From Coprococcus ammoniilyticus (GTDB taxonomy: Bacteria; Bacillota; Clostridia; Lachnospirales; Lachnospiraceae): a DNA stretch of 64,000 nucleotides. Below are positions 1 to 8,700 of this stretch, piece after piece (positions within the stretch are counted from its first letter, which is position 1; the number at the start of each line of letters is the position of its first letter). A program made the translations under genes and the position numbers. The notes beneath the pieces are model-generated. The model did no database searches. It saw only the letters and a list, made by a program, of their open reading frames with translations, and was not told where the DNA came from. The stretch is from the NCBI RefSeq assembly GCF_025567345.1, contig NZ_JAOQJS010000006.1, positions 1-64,000 of the forward strand. Reading direction: 5' to 3'.

Positions 1-54
1 GTAAGTGCGGTAACGCATTCAGCTGACAGATACTAATAGGTCGAAGACTTATCC
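1..54 (+). rRNA. 23S ribosomal RNA, 3' end (partial)
   Basis: The first bases carry the conserved 23S 3'-terminal block (GCTGACAGATACTAATAGGT followed by CGAAGACTTATCC). The gene begins outside the window. The exact 3' end is estimated to within a few bases. No 5S rRNA can be recognised in the 158 bases before the first tRNA, so in this operon 5S is either elsewhere or absent. Confidence 0.85.
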
Positions 55-212
55 TGAGAGGTTCGAAAGATAAGCGGAAGAGATTGGAGAAAATGAAGTC
101 GTAAGACTTTCTGTATGAAATTCTGAAGGTACATGAACAATAGAACATGTATCCATCAAACGTAAGATGTGAACGAAGTTTTGCTTGTTATCATCGAAGC
201 GATTACCATAAT

Positions 213-286
213 GGCCCGGTGGCTCAGCTGGTTAGAGCGCCGCCCTGTCACGGCGGAGGTCGTGGGTTCGAACCCCATCCGGGTCG
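213..286 (+). tRNA. tRNA-Asp (GTC), copy 1
   Basis: A 74-nt cloverleaf with acceptor GGCCCGG pairing CCGGGTC, anticodon stem-loop GCCCTGTCACGGC (anticodon GTC) and T-loop GGTTCGAACC. CCA is not encoded. It is the first tRNA after the 23S gene and is probably co-transcribed with it. Confidence 0.95.
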
Positions 287-309
287 CTTGCGAAAGCAAA
301 ATTATATAT

Positions 310-382
310 GGGATCTTAGCTCAGCTGGGAGAGCATCTGCCTTACAAGCAGAGGGTCACAGGTTCGAGCCCTGTAGGTCCCA
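310..382 (+). tRNA. tRNA-Val (TAC), copy 1
   Basis: A 73-nt cloverleaf with acceptor GGGATCT pairing AGGTCCC, anticodon TAC in CTGCCTTACAAGCAG and T-arm ACAGGTTCGAGCCCTGT. No CCA is encoded. It lies 23 nt after tRNA-Asp. Confidence 0.95.
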
Positions 383-394
383 TTTATAACATGA

Positions 395-468
395 GGACGT
401 TTAGCTCAGTTGGTTAGAGCAATCGGCTCATAACCGATCGGTCCTGGGTTCGAGTCCCCGAACGTCCA
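395..468 (+). tRNA. tRNA with CAT anticodon (Ile2 or elongator Met)
   Basis: A 74-nt cloverleaf with acceptor GGACGTT pairing AACGTCC, anticodon loop in CGGCTCATAACCG (CAT) and a normal T-arm. It is not an initiator by context. The overall sequence recalls Firmicute Ile2 tRNAs whose C34 is converted to lysidine by TilS, but elongator Met cannot be excluded by eye. A covariance model of the acceptor and anticodon stems would decide. Confidence 0.85.
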
Positions 469-488
469 CTACGTTTTAAAATTAATAT

Positions 489-562
489 GGCCTGGTGGCT
501 CAGCTGGTTAGAGCGCCGCCCTGTCACGGCGGAGGTCGTGGGTTCGAACCCCATCCGGGTCG
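489..562 (+). tRNA. tRNA-Asp (GTC), copy 2
   Basis: Identical to copy 1 at 213-286 except that acceptor base 5 is T instead of C, which changes a C-G pair to a T-G wobble. It is part of a duplicated Asp-Val unit. No CCA is encoded. Confidence 0.95.
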
Positions 563-587
563 CTTGCGAAAGCGCAAAATTATATAT

Positions 588-660
588 GGGATCTTAGCTC
601 AGCTGGGAGAGCATCTGCCTTACAAGCAGAGGGTCACAGGTTCGAGCCCTGTAGGTCCCA
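588..660 (+). tRNA. tRNA-Val (TAC), copy 2
   Basis: The same sequence as the tRNA-Val at 310-382, with a near-identical spacer after tRNA-Asp copy 2. Confidence 0.95.
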
Positions 661-675
661 TTGTCCAAAGGACAT

Positions 676-761
676 GCCGGCGTGGCGGAACTGGCAGACG
701 CACAGGACTTAAAATCCTGCGGGACTAACCTCCCGTACCGGTTCGATTCCGGTCGCCGGCA
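676..761 (+). tRNA. tRNA-Leu (TAA)
   Basis: An 86-nt class II tRNA with acceptor GCCGGCG pairing CGCCGGC, anticodon loop in CAGGACTTAAAATCCTG (TAA), a long variable arm (GCGGGACTAACCTCCCGT) and T-loop GGTTCGATTCC. It is the last tRNA of the cluster. Confidence 0.95.
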
Positions 762-770
762 TTATTCGAA

Positions 771-804
771 AAGCTTGAAACTGAAAGGTTTTAGGCTTTT
801 TTTC
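771..804 (+). terminator. Rho-independent terminator of the rRNA/tRNA operon
   Basis: AAGCTTGAAAC pairs with GTTTTAGGCTT (11 bp including wobbles) around a 6-nt loop and is followed by an uninterrupted T run. It lies 10 nt after tRNA-Leu. Confidence 0.75.
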
Positions 805-833
805 GTTTGTCTAAAAATGGACAAAAATTCTAG

Positions 834-974
834 ATGGACACAGTGGAAGAATCCAACGATCACATTTACATTGGAGGAAGAAAGATTGCAAAGAAGGTTA
901 CAGGCACTGTAAAACTGGGCAATAAAAAATATAAGGTTGTAAAGGGTGTTGTAAAAGGAACCATCAAAAAATAA
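834..974 (+). pseudogene. Remnant of a lysine-rich surface-protein C-terminus
   Basis: A 46-codon open frame beginning directly after an in-frame TAG, with no good ribosome binding site. Its end (VTGTVKLGNKKYKVV, then KGVVKGTIKK and stop) has the lysine-rich, beta-strand character of the C-terminal repeats of the LRR protein that follows and of other clostridial surface proteins. I infer a decayed 3' remnant of such a gene, possibly left by recombination between surface-protein genes. Whether it is translated is unknown. The call rests on composition, not on a database match. Confidence 0.4.
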
Positions 975-1064
975 AAGTATTTCATAAGGGTAAATCGAAA
1001 TAAACTATCTTTCTGTGGAATGGCATGATAAAATAGAAACAGTATTTTTTAGGGAGGTTATGCT

Positions 1065-3140
1065 ATGAAGCAGACAAGAAGTAAACAATTATGGCTGATG
1101 CTTGCTGTAGCAATGTGTATTTGCATACTGGCACTGATGGGTGCGGGCTCTTTATCAAAAGCTGATAATGCAGGACAGATGTATACATATAGTGCAGCAG
1201 CATCATTTGTATGTGATGCAAATGGTACGATCACCGCATACAAAGGAAACAAGAATGCGGAACAGATCATTGTACCGGCAACGATCAACGGCAGGACAGT
1301 AACAGGAATTGGCAATAATGTATTTAAGGGATGTGAAAGAGTTACTCTGATTGTAATTCCGGACACAGTTGTAACAATCGGCGATAAGGCATTTGAAAAT
1401 TGTCAGAGCCTTAATACGTTGTATAGCTACAAGAAAACAACGAATGTAACGGCGAATAAGACGGCAACAGTAACGGATGCGGCTGGCACTACAGGTACTG
1501 CAACGGAAAAAGGTGTAGTAGTATCGTATACAGATATGGGCGCTATATCGATTCCGTCCGGACTGACGAAGCTTGGAACAGGAGCATTTGCAGGCTGCAG
1601 ATCAATCGGCAGATTTGCAGTGCCGGAGTCAAGTGCATATTTTACAACCTATACATGGAATCCTGCAGATCCAAATCGTGCACAGATCAAGGGAAAAACG
1701 CAGGGGGAATTATTGATTAGCAAGGATGGTAAGATTCTGTATCGTATGGCATCCTTTAACTATAATGGCAAAGGACCATATACGTTTTCACCAAAGCTGA
1801 CAGTGATCAATCCATATGCATGTGAGCAGAGCGGAATTACATGGGAGATCCGCATTCCGGATTCTGTGAAGACGATCGGTGATTATGCATTTTATAAATG
1901 CAACAATCTTGGAACCGTTTCCTTTGGAGATAAATCCAAGCTGGAAAAGATAGGAGCTTATGCGTTTGCATATAATAACAATATTCAGATCATGCTTCCG
2001 GCAAGTGTAACATCTATCGGCACATATTCATTTGCATATTGTCCGAATATCATATTTGATATGTCAAAAACAAAGATTGAGGTAATACCGGATTATACAT
2101 TTTATAATTGCCCAAACCTGAAGGATTTCAGAAAACCGGAAGAGAATGGTGGTTATGTAGGAATTGTTGTGCCAAAAACACTGAAGAAGATAGGAGCTTA
2201 TGCATTCTATGGCTGTTCAAATGTAAATCAGGTGGTATTTAAGGGAACTACTCTGAAGTCCATCGGAACGGGAGCATTTCAGACCTGTGGCAATCTGCAC
2301 GATATTGATATTCCGGAAGGAGTAACAAAGATTGCCAATGGAACATTTGACGGATGCCATAATCTGAATACGATAAAACTTCCAAACAGTCTGAAGAATA
2401 TTGGAGATAATGCATTTAAGAACTGTACCAATATCAAGAAGATGGTAATTCCCAAGAACGTATCCCATATTTCAAACAACAGTTTTGCAGGAGCAAAGCA
2501 GGATGGTATTGATACTTCAAAGAATCAGTATTCCCAGAAATTTATCAAGGCAGAAAAGCCTGCGGCAGTTGGAACAAAGTTCAAAGTTGGAAAATTGCGT
2601 TATAAGATTACAAAATCAGATGCCAAGAAGGGTACTGTGACGCTGTATGGAGCAAAGAAATCCGTAACAAAGGCAACAATACCTGCAACAGTTATGTATC
2701 AGGGCTATAAGTTCAAGGTTACTTCTATTGGCAACAATGCATTTAAGGGCTGTAAGAAGCTGAAAACAGTAAAACTTGGAAAGAATGTGAAGTCAGTTGG
2801 AAAGAGTGCATTCTATGGCTGCAAGAAGCTGAACAGTGTTTCACTGGATGCGAAGCTGACAAAGATTGGAGATAAAGCATTTGCCAAGTGTACAGCGATC
2901 AAGAAACTCACAATACCAAAACAGGTAAGTCGGATCGGGAGCAAAGCATTCTATGGCTGTAAGAAACTGAAGACGATCACTGTGAAAAGCAGTAAGTTGA
3001 AAAAGAAAACAGTTGGAAAGTCTGCATTTACACAGATCAATAAAAAGGCAACGATCAAAGTGCCAAAGAAGAAAGTAAAGGCTTACAAGACTATCTTTAA
3101 GAGCGCTGGAGCAGCAAAAAGCGTAAAGATCAAAAAATAA
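1065..3140 (+). CDS. Secreted BspA-type leucine-rich-repeat protein
   Basis: A 691-residue exported protein. Residues 1-33 form a signal peptide (MKQTRSKQ, a hydrophobic core, then cleavage near SKA-DN). From about residue 75 to 490 there are BspA/LRR_5 repeats of the form IP..V..IG..AF..C..L, interrupted near 125-165 by a threonine-rich insertion. After a linker around 500-560 there is a second LRR block ending in a lysine-rich tail (KVPKKKVKAYK to KSVKIKK). There is no LPXTG motif, so attachment, if any, must use another mode, perhaps the basic tail. Ribosome binding site AGGGAGG lies 7 nt before the ATG. The family is associated with adhesion and cell-surface binding; the ligand here is unknown. 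The tail resembles the C-terminus of the giant protein at 5711-14011. Confidence 0.85.
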   Translation: MKQTRSKQLWLMLAVAMCICILALMGAGSLSKADNAGQMYTYSAAASFVCDANGTITAYKGNKNAEQIIVPATINGRTVTGIGNNVFKGCERVTLIVIPDTVVTIGDKAFENCQSLNTLYSYKKTTNVTANKTATVTDAAGTTGTATEKGVVVSYTDMGAISIPSGLTKLGTGAFAGCRSIGRFAVPESSAYFTTYTWNPADPNRAQIKGKTQGELLISKDGKILYRMASFNYNGKGPYTFSPKLTVINPYACEQSGITWEIRIPDSVKTIGDYAFYKCNNLGTVSFGDKSKLEKIGAYAFAYNNNIQIMLPASVTSIGTYSFAYCPNIIFDMSKTKIEVIPDYTFYNCPNLKDFRKPEENGGYVGIVVPKTLKKIGAYAFYGCSNVNQVVFKGTTLKSIGTGAFQTCGNLHDIDIPEGVTKIANGTFDGCHNLNTIKLPNSLKNIGDNAFKNCTNIKKMVIPKNVSHISNNSFAGAKQDGIDTSKNQYSQKFIKAEKPAAVGTKFKVGKLRYKITKSDAKKGTVTLYGAKKSVTKATIPATVMYQGYKFKVTSIGNNAFKGCKKLKTVKLGKNVKSVGKSAFYGCKKLNSVSLDAKLTKIGDKAFAKCTAIKKLTIPKQVSRIGSKAFYGCKKLKTITVKSSKLKKKTVGKSAFTQINKKATIKVPKKKVKAYKTIFKSAGAAKSVKIKK

Positions 3141-3200
3141 GTTCTCTTTCCTGGATGACAGATGAAAGCTATATGAATACATTATGTCAGTATAACAAAA

Positions 3201-3227
3201 GCCCCGCAGCAGGTATTGCTACGGGGC
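3201..3227. terminator. GC-rich hairpin after the LRR gene
   Basis: GCCCCG and CGGGGC arms, extended by AGCA/TGCT, enclose a short loop. The T run lies on the minus-strand side (plus-strand AAAA before the stem), so it looks like a terminator for transcripts entering from the right, although no minus-strand gene is seen nearby. Confidence 0.45.
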
Positions 3228-3270
3228 GAAGGAAGGGAATCTATGAAAAATGAAAGTAAGCAATAATTAT

Positions 3271-3306
3271 AAAGTGTGTATCTGATATTCAGATATGCAC
3301 TTTTTT
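3271..3306 (+). terminator. Terminator of the LRR gene
   Basis: AAAGTGTGTATCTGA pairs with TCAGATATGCACTTT, followed by six Ts, 130 nt after the LRR stop codon. Confidence 0.75.
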
Positions 3307-3312
3307 AGATCT

Positions 3313-3365
3313 GAGGACATTCAGTCGGAAACGCTCGCTCTGACCGCATTTCCGGTGATGCCCTC
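3313..3365. repeat. Nested inverted repeat, possible minor member of the palindrome family
   Basis: Outer arms GAGGACAT / ATGCCCTC and inner arms CGGAAA / TTTCCG surround a core whose complement contains CAGAGCGAGC, reminiscent of the GAGC..GCGAG motif of the large elements at 21383, 21764 and 34042. A T-rich stretch follows. The rest of the 3141-3592 gap holds only AT-rich sequence with no gene I can support. Confidence 0.35.
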
Positions 3366-3592
3366 TTGGTTTTGTTTTCCTTTGATGGTATTTATATTAC
3401 TGGATAAATGTGTTTATTCTATGTTCAGGATGTCAATGAATTGTGAAAAGAAAACATAAAAAATGCATGTTTTAATGATGCTAACGTGTAGTATAAAGTG
3501 ATTTACAGGTCGCGTTCATTCGTGGTATGATAAAGAAGCCTGCAGGGAGCAGGAGAAACAAAAGGTTATGGAAAACGCAGGAGGAAAAGAAA

Positions 3593-3907
3593 ATGGTAGT
3601 AGTAAATACAGAGAATATACCAGGAAGAGAGTATCAGGTACTCTCATTAGTAACAGGCTGTTGTGTTATGTGTAAGAATATCGGAAAAGATATCGGAGCA
3701 TCCTTCCGTAATATGGTAGGAGGAGAAATGCAGGCATATACACAGATGATGGCAGAAGCAAAGGATAAAGCAATTTCATATATGATCAACCAGGCTATGA
3801 GCATGGGCGCAGATGCGATCGTAAATGTCAGATTTGCTTCAACAACAATTGTTGCCGGTGGTGCGGAGATCCTTGTTTCCGGAACGGCAGTGAAGTTTAC
3901 AGCATAA
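3593..3907 (+). CDS. YbjQ/UPF0145-family protein
   Basis: 104 residues. The start at 3593 is chosen because GGAGGAAAAGAAA directly precedes this ATG; an upstream in-frame GTG-like extension lacks a site. The sequence shows the YbjQ pattern: a short N-terminal strand, VLSLVTGCCVMCKNIGKDIGA, a helical middle with EAKDKAISYMINQAMSMGADAIVNVRF, and a C-terminal strand ending VSGTAVKF. YbjQ proteins form small pentameric beta assemblies of unsettled function, sometimes annotated as heavy-metal binding. The CC..C cysteines near residues 22-25 are conspicuous. It lies 39 nt before the next membrane-protein gene and may be co-transcribed with it. Confidence 0.8.
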   Translation: MVVVNTENIPGREYQVLSLVTGCCVMCKNIGKDIGASFRNMVGGEMQAYTQMMAEAKDKAISYMINQAMSMGADAIVNVRFASTTIVAGGAEILVSGTAVKFTA

Positions 3908-3946
3908 CAGATTGATTCACATACAGTGGTAGAAATGGAGGAGTAT

Positions 3947-4414
3947 ATGAAGAAGCCAAAACATGAGCTGATGACATTTGTTGCCGGGATCGTGATGCTG
4001 GTGGCAGGGTTATTTATCTTATCACAGAAAGTAATCGTATCGTCCAGTTTCTTTTCTTCATTTGGAGGAATGTCCATTTGGGGAGCAAGAATCAGTTCAG
4101 GAATGGTAGTGATTCCATTGATCATCGGAATTGTCTGGATGTTTATGACAGATTCCTTTGCATCAAAGGTTTTTTCGGCACTTGCAGGACTGTTGATCGT
4201 CATCATGGTCATTCTGACAACGAATATACATTTGACGACCATGACTTTATTTGACTGGCTGGTTATTCTGGTGCTGATCTTTGGAGGGCTTGGATTTATC
4301 GGAAGGATTCTTTTGGCAGACAGAAAAAATGAAGAGGTCGATCCGAGAGAAGAAATGTACAGAGAAATGTATGGGGAACAGACTGATAAAAAGTCAAAGA
4401 GAAGAAAAAAATAA
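3947..4414 (+). CDS. Four-helix membrane protein of unknown function
   Basis: 155 residues. The start at 3947 follows GGAGGAGTAT; an earlier in-frame GTG adds only seven residues. Four hydrophobic segments are visible at about residues 9-32, 45-67, 72-92 and 96-116, then a charged cytosolic tail (EEVDPREEMYREMYGEQTDKKSKRRKK). I do not recognise a family. The gene sits between a YbjQ protein and a YugP metalloprotease, suggesting a membrane-linked three-gene cluster, but nothing in the sequence fixes a role. Confidence 0.7.
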   Translation: MKKPKHELMTFVAGIVMLVAGLFILSQKVIVSSSFFSSFGGMSIWGARISSGMVVIPLIIGIVWMFMTDSFASKVFSALAGLLIVIMVILTTNIHLTTMTLFDWLVILVLIFGGLGFIGRILLADRKNEEVDPREEMYREMYGEQTDKKSKRRKK

Positions 4415-4487
4415 TCCTTTGGTGTATTCCGTTTGAAATGGGAGAATTTAAAGGGAAAGACTATTACAAATATTATATAAGAAAGAG

Positions 4488-5186
4488 ATGAGTGATATGC
4501 CTTATTTTTATTTTGATCCAACGTATATATTAGTTCTGATCGGAGTTGTTCTGTCACTGATCGCATCTGCTCAGGTGAAATCAGCATATAAGAAGTATGA
4601 AAAGGTATCGACCAGATCAGGATTTACTGCAGAACAGGTAGCAGCGATGATTCTCAGAAATGCCGGAATCACAGATGTAACGATCCGCCCGATTGCCGGA
4701 GAATTAACGGATAACTATAATCCAAAGGATCATACCTTGAATCTGTCACAGAATGTATATGGTTCCAGATCGATAGCGGCAATTGGTGTAGCAGCACATG
4801 AGTGTGGTCATGCGATCCAGCATGCGGAAGGATATGCGCCGCTTGGTTTTCGTTCAGCGATCGTGCCGGTTGTAAGCATTGGTTCTACATTATCATGGCC
4901 ATTGATCCTGATCGGTTTACTGATCCCAAGACTGGATGTATGTATCACACTGGGAATTCTGTTATTTTCACTGGTCGTTGTATTCCAGTTTGTAACCCTG
5001 CCGGTTGAGTTTAATGCATCAGGCAGAGCAATTGCTATTTTAAGAAATGGCGGATTTATGACAGAAGAAGAACTTGGTGGGGCCAAGAGAGTGTTAACTG
5101 CTGCAGCTCTTACTTATGTAGCCGCAATGGTAACTGCAATCCTTCAGCTTGTTCGTCTGCTGTTACTTACAAACAGAAGAAGATGA
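4488..5186 (+). CDS. YugP-type membrane zinc metallopeptidase
   Basis: 232 residues, normal for the family (Zn_peptidase_2). An N-terminal membrane helix (about 7-27) is followed by SAYKKYEKV and the zinc motif HECGH (H104, E105, H108) within AIGVAAHECGHAIQHAEGY. Two or three hydrophobic segments follow around 122-170 and 205-228. ATG at 4488 and ATG at 4497 are both possible; GAAAGAG lies just upstream of the first. The protein probably cleaves membrane or envelope proteins from the inner face. Its natural substrate is not known. Confidence 0.88.
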   Translation: MSDMPYFYFDPTYILVLIGVVLSLIASAQVKSAYKKYEKVSTRSGFTAEQVAAMILRNAGITDVTIRPIAGELTDNYNPKDHTLNLSQNVYGSRSIAAIGVAAHECGHAIQHAEGYAPLGFRSAIVPVVSIGSTLSWPLILIGLLIPRLDVCITLGILLFSLVVVFQFVTLPVEFNASGRAIAILRNGGFMTEEELGGAKRVLTAAALTYVAAMVTAILQLVRLLLLTNRRR

Positions 5187-5253
5187 TAAAAAAGTAAATA
5201 TCTAATATTTCGGAGTGCACATTTATGGGCATGCCGGGATATGATATGAATGT

Positions 5254-5318
5254 AACCGGAAGGTGAAAAATTGTGGTATTAAATGATACCGGTTTTCAGC
5301 TTTCCGGTTATTTTTTTG
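5254..5318 (+). terminator. Terminator after the yugP-like gene
   Basis: A long hairpin: AACCGGAAGGTGAAAA pairs with TTTTCAGCTTTCCGGTT (one bulge), with a second inner stem GGTAT/ATACC, followed by seven Ts. Confidence 0.85.
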
Positions 5319-5444
5319 TTTTATGACAGGATGAATATGGAGAAATGGATGCACATATATGAGAATCATTTTCGGGTTGCGGAAGCGTATAGTACAAAAT
5401 ATACAAATAATTTGTTAAAATTGGTGAAATTAGCTAAAAATATG

Positions 5445-5472
5445 TTGCAAAATTGTGAATAGTATTTATAAA
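5445..5472 (+). promoter_or_regulatory. Candidate sigma-A promoter for the giant surface protein
   Basis: TTGCAA and TATAAA are separated by 16 nt in an AT-rich stretch 240 nt upstream of the start codon. This implies a long 5' leader that includes the inverted repeat at 5604-5640. Confidence 0.4.
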
Positions 5473-5603
5473 ACTAATGTGCTACAATATACATGGTGTG
5501 ATAAATTTGGATAGTTTCTCACAAAAATAATACGGATTTGTGCAATAATTTAGAAGATTACACAAAAATATGCCCAAGGTATCACAACCGGAAACATAAT
5601 GAC

Positions 5604-5640
5604 ATTGCCAGTTATCCCAAGGGGTTGGATAACTGGCAAT
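5604..5640. promoter_or_regulatory. Perfect 14-bp inverted repeat in the leader of the giant gene
   Basis: ATTGCCAGTTATCC, a 9-nt loop (CAAGGGGTT), then GGATAACTGGCAAT, a perfect hairpin. No T run follows on either strand, so it is not an ordinary terminator. It could be an operator or an mRNA 5' stabilising structure. Confidence 0.6.
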
Positions 5641-5710
5641 TTATAGTATATCAAAGTATACATAGGAATTGGCGGGATGCAGTTCCGGACAGCGATGAAT
5701 GGAGGACAGA

Positions 5711-8700
5711 ATGAGAAAACGAAACATGAGAGGATATGTAGCGGCACTGGCGTTGACGGCAGGACTCTGTATGACGCAGGGGCTTTCTGTACAGGCAGCG
5801 ACAGATGTGCAGGGCGACAGCGGATCGGATCAGGAATATGAGGCGGCAGATCCGTCAAAGGGAGTCACCTATGTAAAAAATGATGCAGGAAGTACAATGG
5901 GAATTGATCTGAATGGTAATTCTGTTATTATTCGCAAATCTGACAAATCAACATCACAGAGTACATATATCAATATTTATAATGATAAAAACAGGAATGG
6001 AGAGCTGGATGAAGGTGAATCAGCATTTGAACTGGATGGAAGTGCTGATATTCTGTATCCTGGGATGCCTGTTTACGGATTATATGAACAGAAGTCAGAT
6101 CGGCCACTTGCGATCACATTAGATGGTGTAGAGCTGGGATCGGTGTATGGCGTATACGGAGGCTGTATTGAGACAGGATCTGACAGTGCCGCATTAATTG
6201 TGCGGGCTTTGAATAAGGCTGATCTGAAAGTATTAACCGCAGCAGAGAAATCAGAGGTAAAAGGAGATGTGGAACTCCAATTTGTAGACACATCGGTAAG
6301 CAGTGGGCCGTTATATATAGGAAAAACTGCTCAGATCAGTGGGAATGTGTCCTTATCCCTGAATGGCGGATCTTATTATATGCTCAATGCACTTGCATCA
6401 GGAAGTACTGTGCAGAAGAATGTGGATGTGAAATTACGGAATGTTAGTTTTACGGGGACTGATACATCCGGAATTGTGCTTTCCGGCAGTACAGTAAATG
6501 GTGATGTGAATTTTGATGCTGATGGGATCGATGTAAGCAGTCAAAGTGAATTTCATGTATTAAATTCAGGCAGTGTAAATGATCTGACTGCATCATTAAA
6601 GAATTATACAGGAAAAGGATGGACATTTTATGGCACGAACAACAGTGCTGTAAAGGGAAATCTGGATGTAAAGATCCTGGGCGGAAGCGGAACCTTTGCA
6701 AATATATATGGTACCTATTCGTCAGGTATTTATGGACATGCATCTATACAGATTGAGGGTTGTATCTGTTCCGGGGCGATCATGGGAAGTAGTTCCGAAT
6801 GTTCATTTATCAGTCGGGGAAGCGAAAATGATGGGTATACCGTTGATGTTGCAATAAAGAATTGTAAAGTAAACGGTATCGTGTATGGCCTGAGTGGTGT
6901 AAAGCAGATCTATTCTTTGAAACTTACCATGCAGGATATTGATGGCGGAAGTGCAAGTATATATGGTTATCAATCCGGTTCCGCGAATGTGACCGGTCCG
7001 GCTGACATCAGTCTGGATAATTGTAAGGGATACAGTATCTATGGTTATTCAGGATATACTTCTGAAAATTATAAGACCGTTGCAGCACAGAAGATCTCAG
7101 TGACCAATTGTACAGCAAACTGGTCAATCTATATGGTATATAATGGTTATTTCGGTGATGACTGTATTATTAACAGTTCGAAAAATATCTGGTCTGCATA
7201 TACGGGCTTCTATTATGCGAAAGCGGATAAAAATGTAATATTTACCTCTGAACATGAAAATGACAGCACGATCCTGGATGAGAATGGTCAGCCGGTGATC
7301 GATTCGAATTCATCAGCGGGTTCGAGTACATATTATATGTTGCAGGGAGCAACAATAAATGGAGATTTTACAGCAGATGTAACAGGTATTCGTTGTAAGG
7401 CAATGCAGCCGTTAAGTTCATCTACGATTTATGGAAGCTCTGACTTTACGATAAAAGACAGTGAAGTATTTGGAAGCTCTTATGATACAGTCCAATTTGC
7501 TTCTTATGCGACATCGTCGGACGAACATCATGTAAATGTACAGATTGAAAATACGGACTTCAGTGCCATGAGTTCACTTCGGTTCAGTAATACTCTGGCA
7601 GATCATACAAAACTTACAATGACAGTAAAAGATGATTGTAAACTGCCATCCACATGTTATGTTATTCCGAATACAAATGAAACCGGTTCAGCGATCATAA
7701 CGATCGGAAACGATATCTACTATGGTGGAACGGTTGTACTGAATGAGAATGTTTCTGCGGACAATGTATATTTTGGTAATTATGCAAATTATTCAACTGC
7801 ACCTGCTGTTGTTCAGGTTTCAGAAAATGTGACAGTAACAGCAAAAGAGAATTTGAATATAACATCGTCAGCCAAGGTATTAAATAAGGGAACGATAAAG
7901 GCAAATGCAATAAAGAGCCTTACGTCTTCAAATCCAAAGATCTATCTGAATGGCGGACAGATCGATGCAGAAGAGAATGCAGCTGAGATCTATTATCCAA
8001 TAAAACTGGAATATAATAAAAATGCAGGTGTTGTTTCTACCGGATCGGGCGAGACTATTTCATTAGATCCCGATGTGTATTATGGAAAAAATGAACAGAA
8101 CATCAGTGTTTATATTTCAACTTCCACCGGATACCAGATGAAATCAGCAATTGTAAAGAAAGATTCGGAAACAACGGGTTCCGAACTTGCAGTATCAGGT
8201 TATAATTACAGTTTCGATATGCCGGATGAACCGGTAACGATCGTTGTAACATTCGAAGGCCTGCCAATTACGATAAAAAAAGCGGCAGCAGATCCTTGTG
8301 CTGTTATAAATAAAGAGTATACATCCGAGGATCCATTATACGATCTGACCAGACTTGTGATCATCAATGATGCAAAAGAAGGTACCGTACAGTATAAAGA
8401 AGATGATACATATAATCTTCCGGATGGACTGAAGATCGAAGATGGAAAGATTATTGGAATACCTACGGTATTATACGAAAATGGAAAACGGACTGATATT
8501 CATGTAACAGGTAAGAATGGAACGGAAGCAGTATTAAAACTGAACGTGATCGTTTCAACCAAACAGCAGGTACAGGAAAGTACCAGTGAGAGGCTGACGA
8601 TTGACGAAGAGAAGAAAGAGATTAATTTAAATGGTACTTCAGCAGTTATTCAGGAGATGAAGCTGGCAGATGGTACTACAGTTACCGGAATCTATGCGGA

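Noticed and set aside
55..212. Possible 5S rRNA gene after 23S
   Set aside because: No 5S-like conserved blocks or closing helix could be found; the stretch is AT-rich spacer.
147..912. Several open frames across the tRNA cluster
   Set aside because: They translate tRNA genes and the terminator; the RNA structures explain this DNA.
3243..3266. Seven-codon ORF MKNESKQ after a GGAAGGG site
   Set aside because: Too short, lies between two hairpins, and nothing downstream depends on it.
3634..4587. A 317-codon open frame on the minus strand
   Set aside because: It is antisense to the YbjQ, membrane-protein and YugP genes, has no ribosome binding site or family features, and its coding partners on the plus strand are convincing.
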